The position numbers and the translations under genes are program-made. A model generated the notes under the pieces. That model did not search any database. It was not told the origin of the DNA and was given only the letters and a program-made list of their open reading frames with translations. From an uncultured Clostridia bacterium (GTDB taxonomy: Bacteria > Bacillota > Clostridia > Oscillospirales > Acutalibacteraceae), in the NCBI GenBank assembly GCA_944384825.1, contig CALWUT010000010.1, positions 1 through 64,000 on the forward strand: DNA of 64,000 bases, given 5' to 3'. Numbering within the stretch: the stretch's first letter is position 1; every line of letters starts with the position of its first letter. This document shows, piece by piece, positions 1 to 9,250 of this stretch.

Positions 1-744
1 AAAGCAGAAGAAGAAGCAAGAAGAAAAGCAGAAAAAGAAAAAGCAGAAAAAGAAAAAGCAGAAAAAGTAAGACAAAAAGAAGAAGCAAGACAAAAAGCAA
101 AAAAAGTAAGACAAAAAGCAGAAAAAGAAAGACAAAAACAAGAACAAGAACAAGAACAAGAACAAGAAGAAAAAGAAAAAGAACAAGAACAAAAACAAGA
201 ACAAAAACAATAACAAAAACAAGAACAAAAACAAGAACAAAAAACAGAAGAACAAAAAACAGAAAAACAAAAAACAGAAAAACAAAAAACAGAAGAACAA
301 AAAACAGAAGAAGAAAAACAACAAGAAGAAGAAAAACAACAAGAACAAGAACAAAAACAAGATGCACAACAATATATACAATATGTACAAGAATTTGCAC
401 AATTTACACAAGAATATGCACAATTTACACAAGAATATGCACAATATGCACAAGATGCAAAATATGCACAAAGATTTGCACAATATGCAAAAGGATTTGC
501 ACAAGATGCAAAAGGATTGGCACAAGATGCAAAAGGATTGGCACAAGATGCAAAAGGATTGGCACAAAATGCAAAAGGATTGGCACAAGATGCAAAAGGA
601 TTGGCACAAAATGCAAAAGGATTGGCACGAGATGCAAAAGGATTGGCACAAGAATATGAACAAAAATTTGCACAATATGAACAAAAATTTGCACAATATG
701 AACAAAATTTGAACAATATGCACAATAATTTGTACGAGTGGTAA
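1..744 (+). pseudogene. 3' part of a heptad-repeat coiled-coil protein, interrupted by an in-frame TAA
   Basis: Frame 1 is open from base 1 to a TAA at 742-744 except for one TAA at 211-213, which sits in a run of CAA codons and is one C-to-T change from Gln. Residues before and after the stop have the same composition: Lys/Glu/Ala then Gln/Glu-rich helix, then heptads such as AQDAKGL and AQYEQKF. This looks like one long helical surface or structural protein whose start lies left of the window. After 744, frame 2 reads on as SGKPSSKKAVELVQTYIQN to a TAA at 812-814, which looks like the real C-terminus reached by a second lesion near 700-740. The lesions may be real decay or sequence errors in a repeat. 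The function is unknown. Confidence 0.6.
478..645 (+). repeat. Eight tandem 21-bp repeats coding AQDAKGL heptads
   Basis: The codon unit gca-caa-gat-gca-aaa-gga-ttg is repeated in register from 478. The first copy is divergent (tat for gat, ttt for ttg), and later copies vary only gat/aat and caa/cga. Near-identity at DNA level indicates recent expansion by slippage or unequal crossing over. Related 21-bp units coding AQYEQKF follow at 670-711. Confidence 0.9.
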
Positions 745-828
745 ACCAAGCAGCAAGAAAGCTGTTGAATTAGTACAAACATATATACAAAATCATTTGA
801 TTCCTAAAAGTTAATAAATAAAAATTTG

Positions 829-868
829 AAATACTGCACTAATTTTTAGCTAATGCAGTATTTTTAAC
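829..868. terminator. Bidirectional intrinsic terminator
   Basis: AAATACTGCA (829-838) pairs with TGCAGTATTT (854-863), with T-rich sequence on both sides. It lies between the plus-strand repeat gene and the converging glycosyltransferase gene and can serve both. Confidence 0.75.
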
Positions 869-869
869 T

Positions 870-2411
870 TTATTTTGAAGATAAAACTTTTTTAAGCAGT
901 ATTTTAGAGGTAAATCCTCCCCGTACTTCTCTTTTTCTTAACCTAACTTTTTCTACATCTTCAAGAGAAATTCCTTCTTTAAGAGCTAGCTCATAAATAA
1001 CTTCTAAAACGTCAGCTAGTTCTTCTTTTTTAGATTCGATATCCTTCGCGTCTACGACTTCTTGAGCTTCTTCAACAAGTTTTTTGTTTAAGTACTTTAA
1101 AAAATCTTCATCATTTAAGATTTCAGTTTCCGGAACACTTCCTTTGTTTAAAATCATTTCCGGAATTTTATCTCTAACTAATTTATCAAAATGTTTTTCC
1201 TCAGAAGTAAGTTTATAAATAAGACTTAAGATATTTTTAAGCGAGTCCGACTTATCAAACTCTTCACAAGACTTTTTCATACAATTTAGTTTTTGAGGGT
1301 TTTCAAGTAGATTTTTAATTGTCTGAGCGCCGTTTTTTTCAAGCTTTACCGCCATATTATTACTTACTAAAAAATTAGCATTTTCTTCTTCTTGTCCGGG
1401 AATAGCATTAAAAAGTGCCATTGGCAATCCGCATGCCAACGCTTCACTTACAGTAAGACCTCCCGGTTTAGTAATTATAAGGTCAGAAACACTCATATAT
1501 TTTTCGACTTCATTTGTAAAAAATATTATTTTAGTATTTTTCGGTTTATGTAAAGCTTTAGGGGACTTCTTCGATTTTATCCTAAATCTTATATGCTTTA
1601 GTTTAGGGATATATTTAGATATACGCGAAAGAATCTTTGCTCTCCGATTAAGATATACTTTCCCCTCTGAAAGCTCCTTAACTTTATTATAAAGCTTTTC
1701 ATTTTTACCAGTTATTACAATAATCTGAAAGTTTAGATCTATACTTTGAAGTTCTGAGTATATTTTATCTATGTTTGCAAATCCACCTTTACCCGCCATA
1801 ATTAAGATTGTCGGAATAGAAGGATCAAGTGAGAGTTCTTCGAGTATTTTATTTTTATCCTGTTTAATGTAGAAAGAATCATCTACAGGTATACCAAAAG
1901 GATGAATTATTTCTTTACTTACTCCTATCTCTGTCATAGGTTCAATCATGTCTGCATTTGCGACAACGTAAGCATTCACTTCAGAACTTATCCATGTTCT
2001 ATGAGGTGCGTAATCGGTCATGACACACACAAGCGGTAAATCTATCACTTTATGAAGCTTTAAAGTAGAAACCATCTCAGTAGTAAACGGATGAGTCGAA
2101 ATTACAAGATCAGGTTCAGAAGACTCTAAAAGAGGCAATAATTTTTTGCTTATCACACTATTAATTCCTACTACTAATCTATTTATTGTTTTATTATTTG
2201 ACGAGTCGTAAACCATTTTCCATATTCTAGGCTGCTTAGTAGCAATATACTCATAAATTTCCGTTATAGTTTTATTAAGCATAGGACTTATATATTCAAT
2301 AGCGTCTACTACTGTCGCAAAAACATTCTGTGATATAAGGTAATCTTTTATCGCATTAGCAGCACTCATATGTCCGCCACCCGTCGATGCCGAAAGTATA
2401 GTAATTTTCAC
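870..2411 (-). CDS. MGDG-synthase/UgtP-type glycosyltransferase fused to an NTP pyrophosphohydrolase
   Basis: The protein has 513 aa with a GTG start after GGGAGG. Residues 1 to about 395 are a processive diacylglycerol glycosyltransferase of the MGDG synthase/UgtP kind: the N-terminal STGGGH loop at 9-14, and the nucleotide-sugar site KPGGLTVSEAL at 315-325 followed by PGQEEEN. A very basic insert (about 255-292, many Arg/Lys) could bind membrane phospholipid. Residues about 408-500 match the MazG-like house-cleaning NTP-PPase family typified by LVRDKIPEMI, with metal-binding acids in KLVEEAQEV and EELADVLEV. The two parts are joined in one frame with no stop. The first half should make glycolipid at the inner membrane face; the second half would hydrolyse non-canonical NTPs. 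The fusion is unusual. The gene lies 21 nt after fmt on the same strand. Confidence 0.85.
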   Translation of the reverse strand: MKITILSASTGGGHMSAANAIKDYLISQNVFATVVDAIEYISPMLNKTITEIYEYIATKQPRIWKMVYDSSNNKTINRLVVGINSVISKKLLPLLESSEPDLVISTHPFTTEMVSTLKLHKVIDLPLVCVMTDYAPHRTWISSEVNAYVVANADMIEPMTEIGVSKEIIHPFGIPVDDSFYIKQDKNKILEELSLDPSIPTILIMAGKGGFANIDKIYSELQSIDLNFQIIVITGKNEKLYNKVKELSEGKVYLNRRAKILSRISKYIPKLKHIRFRIKSKKSPKALHKPKNTKIIFFTNEVEKYMSVSDLIITKPGGLTVSEALACGLPMALFNAIPGQEEENANFLVSNNMAVKLEKNGAQTIKNLLENPQKLNCMKKSCEEFDKSDSLKNILSLIYKLTSEEKHFDKLVRDKIPEMILNKGSVPETEILNDEDFLKYLNKKLVEEAQEVVDAKDIESKKEELADVLEVIYELALKEGISLEDVEKVRLRKREVRGGFTSKILLKKVLSSK

Positions 2412-2432
2412 TTATTAACCTCCCAATCACTT

Positions 2433-3386
2433 TTAAATTAAAGATTCATCAGAATTTAAAACGACTCCTAAAGTAGTTTTATCGCTTAATCTATAACCCC
2501 TTGCAAAGTCGCTAGCTGTCATTCTTTTCTTTCCTTCGATCTGCACTTCCAAAAGTTCAAGAGACGTCCCAAAACCACACCCTACAATAAAAGGAGATGT
2601 ACTTACAATCCTTCCTGGATTTACAGAGTGCCGTGTTGAAACCTTAGTCTTATATATTTTAAACAATTTACCTCTTAAAGTAGTATGAGCTATTGGCCAA
2701 GGATTGGATCCTCTTACAAGATTGTGAATTTCTTCCGCCGATTTTTCCCAATCTATATCGCCCGTAATTTTGTCCAAAGGAGGGGATAAAGTAGCTTCAG
2801 CATCATTTTGCTTAACCGGATGGAGTTCATTATTTTCAAGCTTTTTAATGGTTTTTATAAGCAAATTAGCTCCTAATACAGACATTTTCTTTTTAAGATC
2901 TTCCGAAGTATCTTCATTGTTTATTGATATTTTAGCTTGCATTAAAATATCTCCGGTATCTAAACCTTCATTCATAAACATTGTAGTAATTCCTGTAACT
3001 TTATCGCCATTTATAATACTCCATTGAATCGGAGCTGCTCCCCTATACTTTGGAAGCAATGAACCATGTACATTTATACAGCCGTACTTTGGAAAGCTAA
3101 TAATATTTTTAGGTAAAATCTTGCCGTAAGCTACCACTATTATAAGATCGGGATTAATATTTTGTATTAACTTAAAAGTTTCCTCGGTTTTAAGCTTTTC
3201 CGGTTGAAATACTTTTAAAGAGTGCTCAGTAGCATAAGCTTTAACCGGAGTAGGAACTATTATTTGTTTGCGACCTTGAGGTTTATCCGGCTTAGTAAAT
3301 ACGGCACAAATATCATAATTATTACTGATCAATGCTTCCAAAGATGGCACTGCAAACTCAGGAGTACCCATAAAAAGTATTTTCAA
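2433..3386 (-). CDS. fmt: Methionyl-tRNA formyltransferase
   Basis: It formylates Met on initiator tRNA using 10-formyl-THF. The TTG at 3386 is chosen because GAGGTG lies six bases upstream and the product then begins MKILFMGTPEFAVPSL, the family N-terminus, giving 317 aa. A GTG nine bases upstream overlaps the ribosome site. The catalytic Asn-x-His and Asp are present in CINVHGSLLPKYRGA and NEGLDTGDI (N105, H107, D143 from this start). The C-terminal OB domain is present. It lies between a VanY-like gene and the fused glycosyltransferase, all on the minus strand with short gaps. Confidence 0.95.
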   Translation of the reverse strand: MKILFMGTPEFAVPSLEALISNNYDICAVFTKPDKPQGRKQIIVPTPVKAYATEHSLKVFQPEKLKTEETFKLIQNINPDLIIVVAYGKILPKNIISFPKYGCINVHGSLLPKYRGAAPIQWSIINGDKVTGITTMFMNEGLDTGDILMQAKISINNEDTSEDLKKKMSVLGANLLIKTIKKLENNELHPVKQNDAEATLSPPLDKITGDIDWEKSAEEIHNLVRGSNPWPIAHTTLRGKLFKIYKTKVSTRHSVNPGRIVSTSPFIVGCGFGTSLELLEVQIEGKKRMTASDFARGYRLSDKTTLGVVLNSDESLI

Positions 3387-3402
3387 TATTTTCACCTCAA
3401 AT

Positions 3403-4023
3403 TTAAATATTAGATTCTAATTTACAATACTCTTCAAGTGTAATTCTTTTTTCATAAATAAATTTAGAAACATCTTCTCCTACATATCTTATATGCCATG
3501 GTTCAAATTTCATTTTCGTTATATTTTCCTTGCCTTTAGGATAACGCAAAATAAATCCAAACTTATGAAGCACTGTATGAAGCCAAGCAGTTTCTGAGTT
3601 AATATTTCCTTCACTGTCAAGAGCAATTCCTCCCCATTTATTGTTTTTAAAAATATCACAATCAAGTGCAAGTCCAGTATTGTGCTCTGAGTACCCCGGA
3701 AAACACGCACTTTTTTCCGCAAATTCTTTGCCACGCTTTCTTACAAAATATTCGTATTTAAACATTTGCTGCTCAAAAGTTAAAAATCCACTCGTTATAC
3801 CTAAAATTACATTATTACCTTTAGCATAATTTCTTAGTAAATTAAACTTATTCGCAGTAGTTTTCTCAAGGTATGTCGTTTTATCTTCTACATGAAAAAT
3901 ATTATATAACATATCATTATTTTTAAAAGTTTCTACTGGAACTAAAGAAGGCTTCACTATATTTTCATAGTACAACTCTTCAATTCGAGTATCTTTATTT
4001 ACAAGTATTTTATAATATGTCAT
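3403..4023 (-). CDS. VanY-family (M15B) D-alanyl-D-alanine carboxypeptidase
   Basis: The product has 206 aa from ATG 4023, which has AAAGGAG upstream; an upstream in-frame start at 4050 lacks a site. The M15 zinc-peptidase signature is complete: SEHNTGLALD (His114, Asp121) and EPWH (Glu174, His177). The family removes the terminal D-Ala from peptidoglycan stem peptides. No signal peptide or membrane segment is visible, which is odd for an enzyme acting on the wall, so it may work on cytosolic precursors or leave by another route. It is followed closely by fmt, suggesting co-transcription. Confidence 0.85.
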   Translation of the reverse strand: MTYYKILVNKDTRIEELYYENIVKPSLVPVETFKNNDMLYNIFHVEDKTTYLEKTTANKFNLLRNYAKGNNVILGITSGFLTFEQQMFKYEYFVRKRGKEFAEKSACFPGYSEHNTGLALDCDIFKNNKWGGIALDSEGNINSETAWLHTVLHKFGFILRYPKGKENITKMKFEPWHIRYVGEDVSKFIYEKRITLEEYCKLESNI

Positions 4024-4226
4024 AAATTTCTCCTTTTTATTAAGAATCATTTTTACGATCTATCACTTTATATAATATTACAACTGTAAAATATTTTCAA
4101 TTTTTTGATTTAATATAGATAATCAGTTTCGATACTTATGAAATATATTGGATTGATATACATACAGATTCGGATTATAATGAATGTTTGGAAACAATTT
4201 ATAAGTTAAATGGGAGGAATAATGCT

Positions 4227-5306
4227 TTGTTTGGAAAACTTGAGTTAACCGAAAAACGTTTTGAAGAAATAAATAAAATCTTATGCGAACAGGATATAAT
4301 GTTAGATCAAAATAAGTACAAAAGTTTAATGAAAGAACTTAAAAACCTCGCGCCTATAATAGAAAAATACAGAGAATACAAAAAAGAAAATCAAAACCTA
4401 AACGACTCCAAAGAAATACTATCGGAAAGTAGTTCAGACAGAGAATTAAAAGAAATGGCAGAACTTGAAATAGAGTCGTCTAAAGAAAAAATTGAAAAAA
4501 TATCCGAAGAACTTAAAATATTACTTCTTCCTAAAGATCCTAACGATGACAGAAATGTAATAATAGAAATCCGTGCCGGAGCAGGAGGAGAAGAGGCAGC
4601 ACTATTTTCAAGTGTACTTTTTAGAATGTATAATATGTACGCTCAAGAAAAAAGGTGGAAAGTAGAAGTTTTAAATACTAACGAAACTCAATTGGGAGGA
4701 TACAAAGAAATAAGTTTTATGATAAGCGGCGAAGGAGCTTACTCAAGACTCAAATACGAAAGCGGAGTTCATAGAGTTCAAAGAGTGCCCGACACAGAAG
4801 CACAAGGCAGAGTTCATACTTCCACAGTTACAGTAGCTGTACTTCCAGAGGCAGAAGACGTAGAAATAGACATAAATCCCTCAGACCTCCAAATCGACAC
4901 TTACAGAGCGGGAGGCGCAGGAGGACAACACGTTAACAAAACAGAATCAGCAATTCGCATTACTCATATTCCTACGGGAGTTGTAGTCGAATGTCAAGAT
5001 GAGAGAAGTCAGTATAAAAACAAAGATAAAGCTATGAAAGTATTAAAATCAAGACTTTTGGAAGCAAAAAGGGAAGAGCAAAACAGTGCTCTCGCAGAAG
5101 AAAGAAAAGCTCAAGTGGGAACAGGAGATAGATCGGAAAGAATCAGAACTTATAATTACCCTCAAAGCAGAATCACCGATCACCGAATAGGATTAACTCT
5201 ATATCGCTTAGAAGATGCTCTAAATGGAAATATAGACGAAATAATAGACGCTCTTAATACTGCTGACAGAGCGGCAAAACTAGCAGGTGAAGACAATTTT
5301 ATTTGA
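4227..5306 (+). CDS. prfA: Peptide chain release factor 1
   Basis: It ends translation at UAA and UAG. The open frame extends upstream to 4188, but GGGAGG at 4212-4217 points to a TTG at 4227. That gives [15 protein letters not shown], which aligns with RF1 N-termini, and 359 aa, the normal length. The peptidyl-tRNA hydrolysis motif GGQ lies in [14 protein letters not shown] (about 232-234). A PxT-type anticodon motif is seen as PDT (about 188-190), which marks RF1 rather than RF2. It is followed 19 nt later by the Sua5-type gene, a common pairing in Firmicutes. Confidence 0.96.
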   Translation: MFGKLELTEKRFEEINKILCEQDIMLDQNKYKSLMKELKNLAPIIEKYREYKKENQNLNDSKEILSESSSDRELKEMAELEIESSKEKIEKISEELKILLLPKDPNDDRNVIIEIRAGAGGEEAALFSSVLFRMYNMYAQEKRWKVEVLNTNETQLGGYKEISFMISGEGAYSRLKYESGVHRVQRVPDTEAQGRVHTSTVTVAVLPEAEDVEIDINPSDLQIDTYRAGGAGGQHVNKTESAIRITHIPTGVVVECQDERSQYKNKDKAMKVLKSRLLEAKREEQNSALAEERKAQVGTGDRSERIRTYNYPQSRITDHRIGLTLYRLEDALNGNIDEIIDALNTADRAAKLAGEDNFI

Positions 5307-5325
5307 TTAAGAAAAGAGTAATAAA

Positions 5326-6336
5326 ATGAAAACTTTATATCTTAAAAGCTATGAAACCGAAAAAGCAGCTGAAATAATAAAAAAGGGAGGAATAGTCGCT
5401 ATCCCCACGGAAACTGTTTATGGATTGGCAGCTAATACTTTTGACGAAAAAGCCGTTAAGAAAATTTTTTTAGCGAAAGGTCGTCCGTCTGATAATCCAT
5501 TAATAGTACACATCGCTGAAATTAATAATCTTTATCAAATCGTATCGGATTTTCCCGATAAAGCTAAAAAGTTAATAGAAAAATTTTGGCCTGGTCCTTT
5601 AACTCTGATATTACCTAAGAAACCAATTATACCTAGCATAGTCACAGCAGATATGAACAGCGTAGCGGTAAGATTTCCTTCCAATAAACTGGCACAAGAA
5701 ATTATAAAAAAATCAGGCGTTCCACTTGTGGCACCATCTGCAAATTCTTCAGGAAGTCCAAGTCCTACAAATTTCACTCACGTCTTAAAAGATCTAAGCG
5801 GAAAAATCGATGCAGCAATGGACGGAGGAAACTGTAGGGTCGGCCTTGAATCCACAGTAATATCGCTTACCGAAAAAATACCCAGGCTACTTCGTCCGGG
5901 AGCTGTCACACCTAGTGATGTTCGAAAAGTAATAGGTGAATTGATTATAGATAGTTCAGTATATTCCGAATTAGACCTTAAAGCAAAAGTTATTTCTCCA
6001 GGTACTAAATATAAACATTACTCTCCAAAAGCAAAAGTTGTTTTAGTGCAAGCTTCTTCTGAAAAATATGCAGAGTTTGTAAATTCAAAGTTCTCTGAAA
6101 ATTTATTGGCTCTTTGCTTTTATGAAGACATATCGATGTTAAAAGTGCCGTATATATCCTATGGAAATAAAAATAACTATAGTCTTCAAGCTAAAAAATT
6201 ATTTGAGTCTTTAAGAAAGGCAGACGAAAAAAAAGTTTCTACAATATACGCACACGCTTGCAATACAGAAGGAGTAGGTATTGCAGTATATAACAGACTC
6301 ATAAGAGCTGCAGGATTTAATATTTTAAAGCTATAA
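5326..6336 (+). CDS. ywlC: L-threonylcarbamoyladenylate synthase (Sua5/YwlC type)
   Basis: It makes threonylcarbamoyl-AMP from Thr, bicarbonate and ATP for t6A37 modification of ANN-decoding tRNAs. The product has 336 aa: an N-terminal YrdC domain (about 1-205) with IPTETVYGLAAN and KGRPSDNPLIVHI, and a C-terminal Sua5 domain (about 220-336) with SPGTKYKHYSPKA at the linker. Length and two-domain form fit the Sua5 subfamily rather than the short TsaC. It lies directly downstream of prfA and is likely co-transcribed. Confidence 0.93.
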   Translation: MKTLYLKSYETEKAAEIIKKGGIVAIPTETVYGLAANTFDEKAVKKIFLAKGRPSDNPLIVHIAEINNLYQIVSDFPDKAKKLIEKFWPGPLTLILPKKPIIPSIVTADMNSVAVRFPSNKLAQEIIKKSGVPLVAPSANSSGSPSPTNFTHVLKDLSGKIDAAMDGGNCRVGLESTVISLTEKIPRLLRPGAVTPSDVRKVIGELIIDSSVYSELDLKAKVISPGTKYKHYSPKAKVVLVQASSEKYAEFVNSKFSENLLALCFYEDISMLKVPYISYGNKNNYSLQAKKLFESLRKADEKKVSTIYAHACNTEGVGIAVYNRLIRAAGFNILKL

Positions 6337-6389
6337 ATAAAAGCTTTAAAAGTATAGACTATTTAGTATCTCAGAGGAGGTTATCTTAA

Positions 6390-6968
6390 ATATCAATAAG
6401 AATAACTAAACCGGTAATTCATATAGTCTTGTATGCTATGTTAGGACTTTTATGTAGTGCATTAATCTCATGGACTTACAAATCAATAATGCAAGTGCTC
6501 TACCCACTTAAATACGAAGAACTTATTTCGAATGCTTCGTCAAAATGTGACGTGGAAAAAGAACTTATTTACGCTATTATAAAATGTGAAAGCGGTTTTG
6601 ACGAAAATGCACATTCTACAGCTAATGCTCATGGACTTATGCAAATAACTCCTGAAACTTTTGAGTGGCTTAAAACCTGTTATACTCAAGATACAAAATT
6701 AAGTGAATCGGATCTTAAAAAACCTGAAGTAAATATATTTTATGGTACGCTTTTAATATCTATTTTAAATAAAAAGTATAGCTGTGAACAAGCAGTGCTT
6801 AGCGCTTACAACGCAGGAATAACAACTGTAGAAAGATGGTTATCTGATACTAAAACTTCCAGTAATGGCAAAGATTTAAAATATATTCCTTACAAGGAAA
6901 CCAGAGATTACGTAGAAAGGGTGAAAAAAGCTAAAAAAATTTATAAAAAACTATATTTTAATGAATAA
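6390..6968 (+). CDS. Membrane-anchored lytic transglycosylase (SLT domain)
   Basis: The SLT goose-lysozyme-like domain is clear: IIKCESGFDENAHS holds the catalytic Glu, with AHGLMQITPETF and LSAYNAGITTVERW. It cleaves peptidoglycan glycan strands with 1,6-anhydro formation. An N-terminal hydrophobic anchor, LYAMLGLLCSALISW, precedes the domain. The start is uncertain. The first standard start in frame is TTG 6429 with no ribosome site, but a strong AGAGGAGG at 6373-6380 points to an ATA at 6390. That start would add the basic stretch SIRITKPVIH before the anchor, as expected for inside-positive topology. The stop overlaps the start of the next gene. Confidence 0.8.
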   Translation: MSIRITKPVIHIVLYAMLGLLCSALISWTYKSIMQVLYPLKYEELISNASSKCDVEKELIYAIIKCESGFDENAHSTANAHGLMQITPETFEWLKTCYTQDTKLSESDLKKPEVNIFYGTLLISILNKKYSCEQAVLSAYNAGITTVERWLSDTKTSSNGKDLKYIPYKETRDYVERVKKAKKIYKKLYFNE

Positions 6969-8388
6969 GGAGATGTTCAAAAAGATGCTTAATGAAAACA
7001 GTGAAGTAAAAATGTTAAAAGAGAAATTGTTTGCACGCAGAGAAAATGGAGGTAAAGTTCTTTCAGATGAAGTACTATCAAAATGTGAAGACTTCGGTAC
7101 AGAATATAAAGACTTTTTAAATAAATCTAAAACAGAACGTGAAGCCGTAAAATATGCCCTTAATAAAGCTAAAAATCTCGGATTTACTGAGTTCGACAAA
7201 TCTAAAAAGTATAGTCCTGGAGACAAAATATATTTAATAAACAGAGAAAAAAATATAGTTTTAGGAATGATAGGTAAAAATGGTGTAAAAAATGGAGTTA
7301 AAATTGCAGTTGCGCACATAGACGCTCCAAGACTTGATCTTAAACCAAATCCACTTATCGAAGATAAAGAACTAGCTATTTTAAAAACCCACTATTACGG
7401 AGGAATAAAAAAATATCAATGGACTACTATCCCCCTTTCTCTGCATGGACGTGTTGTAAAGAAAGACGGAAATTACGTAGATATTACAATCGGAGAAAAT
7501 GAAGAAGAACCTTGTTTCTGCGTAACTGATTTACTCCCCCATTTAGCAAAAGAGCAAATGAACAAAAAAATGTCTGATGTCATTACTGGTGAAAACTTGA
7601 ATGTTTTAGTGGGAAGTATGCCCTTTAAAAATGATAGTGGTTCCGAGCTTGTAAAGCTTAATATTTTAAAAATATTAAATGAAAAGTATGGTATAGTAGA
7701 AGAAGATCTTATAAGCGCAGAACTTGAATTAGTTCCTGCAATGAAAGCTCAGGATATTGGATTCGATAGAAGTATGATCGGAGGATATGCTCATGACGAT
7801 CGTTCATGTTCATATTGTTGCCTTGAAGGAATATTAAATTTAAAAGAAATTCCAGAAGAAACTGTTATTGTCTTACTTACAGATAAAGAAGAAACAGGTA
7901 GTGACGGAAATACAGGTATGAAATCTTTCTTCCTCAAATATTTTATTTCTGATCTTGCCAACCAAGAAGAATTAAAAACCAGAGACGTACTTAGTAAATC
8001 GAAGTGCCTTTCAGTAGACGTAAACGCCGCTTATGATCCCACTTATTCAAGTAGTTTCGAAGTTTTAAATAGTTCATTTATAAATAGAGGAGTAGTCGTA
8101 ACCAAATATACCGGAAGCGGCGGAAAATACAGTACTTCAGATGCCTCCGCAGAATTTACCGGAGAAATCATTAGAATTTTAAATAATAATGACGTACTTT
8201 GGCAAAGTAGTGAACTGGGGAAAATCGATGCCGGCGGTGGAGGAACAATCGCAAAATACATTGCGTCTTGGAATATAAACGTAATAGACATGGGCGTACC
8301 TGTTCTTTCTATGCATGCACCGTATGAAGTAATTTCTAAAATAGACTTATATATGACTTATAAAGCAGTACATTCATTTTTTAAGTAA
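6961..8388 (+). CDS. M18-family aminopeptidase
   Basis: A 475-aa cytosolic zinc aminopeptidase of the M18 (aspartyl aminopeptidase-like) family, which removes N-terminal acidic or other residues. Zinc and catalytic motifs are visible: AHIDAPRLDLKPNP, DKEETGSDGNTG and the late SMHAPYEVISK. The ATG at 6961 overlaps the end of the transglycosylase gene by 8 nt. Internal starts at 6973 and 6985 are also possible, because AAGGAG sits at 6967-6972. A strong terminator follows, so this ends the prfA-ywlC-SLT-peptidase run. Confidence 0.9.
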   Translation: MNKEMFKKMLNENSEVKMLKEKLFARRENGGKVLSDEVLSKCEDFGTEYKDFLNKSKTEREAVKYALNKAKNLGFTEFDKSKKYSPGDKIYLINREKNIVLGMIGKNGVKNGVKIAVAHIDAPRLDLKPNPLIEDKELAILKTHYYGGIKKYQWTTIPLSLHGRVVKKDGNYVDITIGENEEEPCFCVTDLLPHLAKEQMNKKMSDVITGENLNVLVGSMPFKNDSGSELVKLNILKILNEKYGIVEEDLISAELELVPAMKAQDIGFDRSMIGGYAHDDRSCSYCCLEGILNLKEIPEETVIVLLTDKEETGSDGNTGMKSFFLKYFISDLANQEELKTRDVLSKSKCLSVDVNAAYDPTYSSSFEVLNSSFINRGVVVTKYTGSGGKYSTSDASAEFTGEIIRILNNNDVLWQSSELGKIDAGGGGTIAKYIASWNINVIDMGVPVLSMHAPYEVISKIDLYMTYKAVHSFFK

Positions 8389-8406
8389 AATAAATAATAT
8401 ACAACT

Positions 8407-8440
8407 TCCTCCTAATTTAAATTTATTAGGAGGATTTATT
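8407..8440. terminator. Intrinsic terminator after the M18 peptidase
   Basis: TCCTCCTAAT (8407-8416) and ATTAGGAGGA (8425-8434) form a perfect 10-bp stem with an 8-nt loop, followed by TTTATTTTATT. Confidence 0.85.
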
Positions 8441-8531
8441 TTATTGAATTTTAAAATTTCAAGACTTTTAATTAGAAGAGCAAATATATTGATAGTTAAT
8501 CACATAAATTTAATTATTTCTTTACACATAA

Positions 8532-8560
8532 TTGACAAAACAAAATCAAAATGATAAACT
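8532..8560 (+). promoter_or_regulatory. Sigma-A-type promoter
   Basis: TTGACA at 8532-8537, a 17-bp spacer, then TAAACT at 8555-8560. The same -35/-10 pair and spacing occurs before the first 5S rRNA gene. It drives the secreted protein gene at 8616. Confidence 0.6.
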
Positions 8561-8615
8561 AATTCTGTAATCGTGAAGTTTACACAATAATATTATTTAA
8601 AGGAGAAAAATAAGA

Positions 8616-9167
8616 ATGAACTATTTTAGCAAAACATCCAAGCATTTAAAAACTAAATTTAATTTATTAATGAATAATAAATTACAAAAAAGTTTTTTCA
8701 GATTGACTTTGAGTACTCTAACAGTATTAGGAACTATAAACACATATATTCTTCTTACCAAAGCAGATGAAATTCCACCTTTAGAATCTACTGCAGTTCA
8801 AAAAATTAAAGAATCCAACCCTACAAATTCAATTGAAAAACTAATTCAGAAAATAAACTTATTATTGGTTAGTGGAGAATTTGATCAGTCAATTAATCAA
8901 TCAATTGCTATTGGAGAATTTATTGATACTTTGTATTCATTTCCTAAAAATAAAAACATTACAAAACAAGAAGTCGCAGAATATAATGATATTAAATTTG
9001 ACAACAGTATTTCAAGCAATATAAAATATGCTAAATGGCTTTTAAGGCGTGTAGATCTTACAGCTCTAACTCCCGAACAGTCTTCTGAGTTTTCAAAATT
9101 ATGTATAGCAATCGGAAACCTCGAAGGATATATATCCGCTTGCGAAAAAATTTTTAAAATCAATTAA
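8616..9167 (+). CDS. Secreted protein of unknown function
   Basis: The product has 183 aa with AAAGGAG before the ATG. A long basic N-region (about 1-28) leads to a hydrophobic segment, LTLSTLTVLGTINTYILL, then KADE, a likely signal peptide or anchor. The remainder is predicted helical, with a short internal echo (SGEFDQSINQS and AIGEFIDTLYS) and no Cys-rich or catalytic motif. It is a single-gene unit with its own promoter and terminator. I do not recognise the family. Confidence 0.7.
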   Translation: MNYFSKTSKHLKTKFNLLMNNKLQKSFFRLTLSTLTVLGTINTYILLTKADEIPPLESTAVQKIKESNPTNSIEKLIQKINLLLVSGEFDQSINQSIAIGEFIDTLYSFPKNKNITKQEVAEYNDIKFDNSISSNIKYAKWLLRRVDLTALTPEQSSEFSKLCIAIGNLEGYISACEKIFKIN

Positions 9168-9203
9168 ATAAAACGCCTTTTTTCAACAACTAATAATTAT
9201 ATG

Positions 9204-9236
9204 AAGACTCTCAACATTAAAGTTAAGAGTCTTTTT
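9204..9236. terminator. Bidirectional intrinsic terminator
   Basis: AAGACTCT pairs with AGAGTCTT, extended by AAC/GTT next to the loop, then TTTTTG. It separates the secreted gene at 8616 from the converging STAS gene. Confidence 0.75.
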
Positions 9237-9250
9237 GTATATATAAAGAT

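Noticed and set aside
478..645. CRISPR-like array
   Set aside because: The 21-bp units are directly adjacent with no spacers and stay in a reading frame; they code for heptads.
362..712. Overlapping frames in the repeat region on both strands as genes
   Set aside because: They are shadow frames of the repeat, with the low-complexity pattern forced by the 21-bp unit.
1..744. Use of TAA as a Gln codon to explain the stop at 211
   Set aside because: Many clear genes in the window (for example alr, hisS, prfA neighbours) end at TAA, so a recoded genome is not supported.
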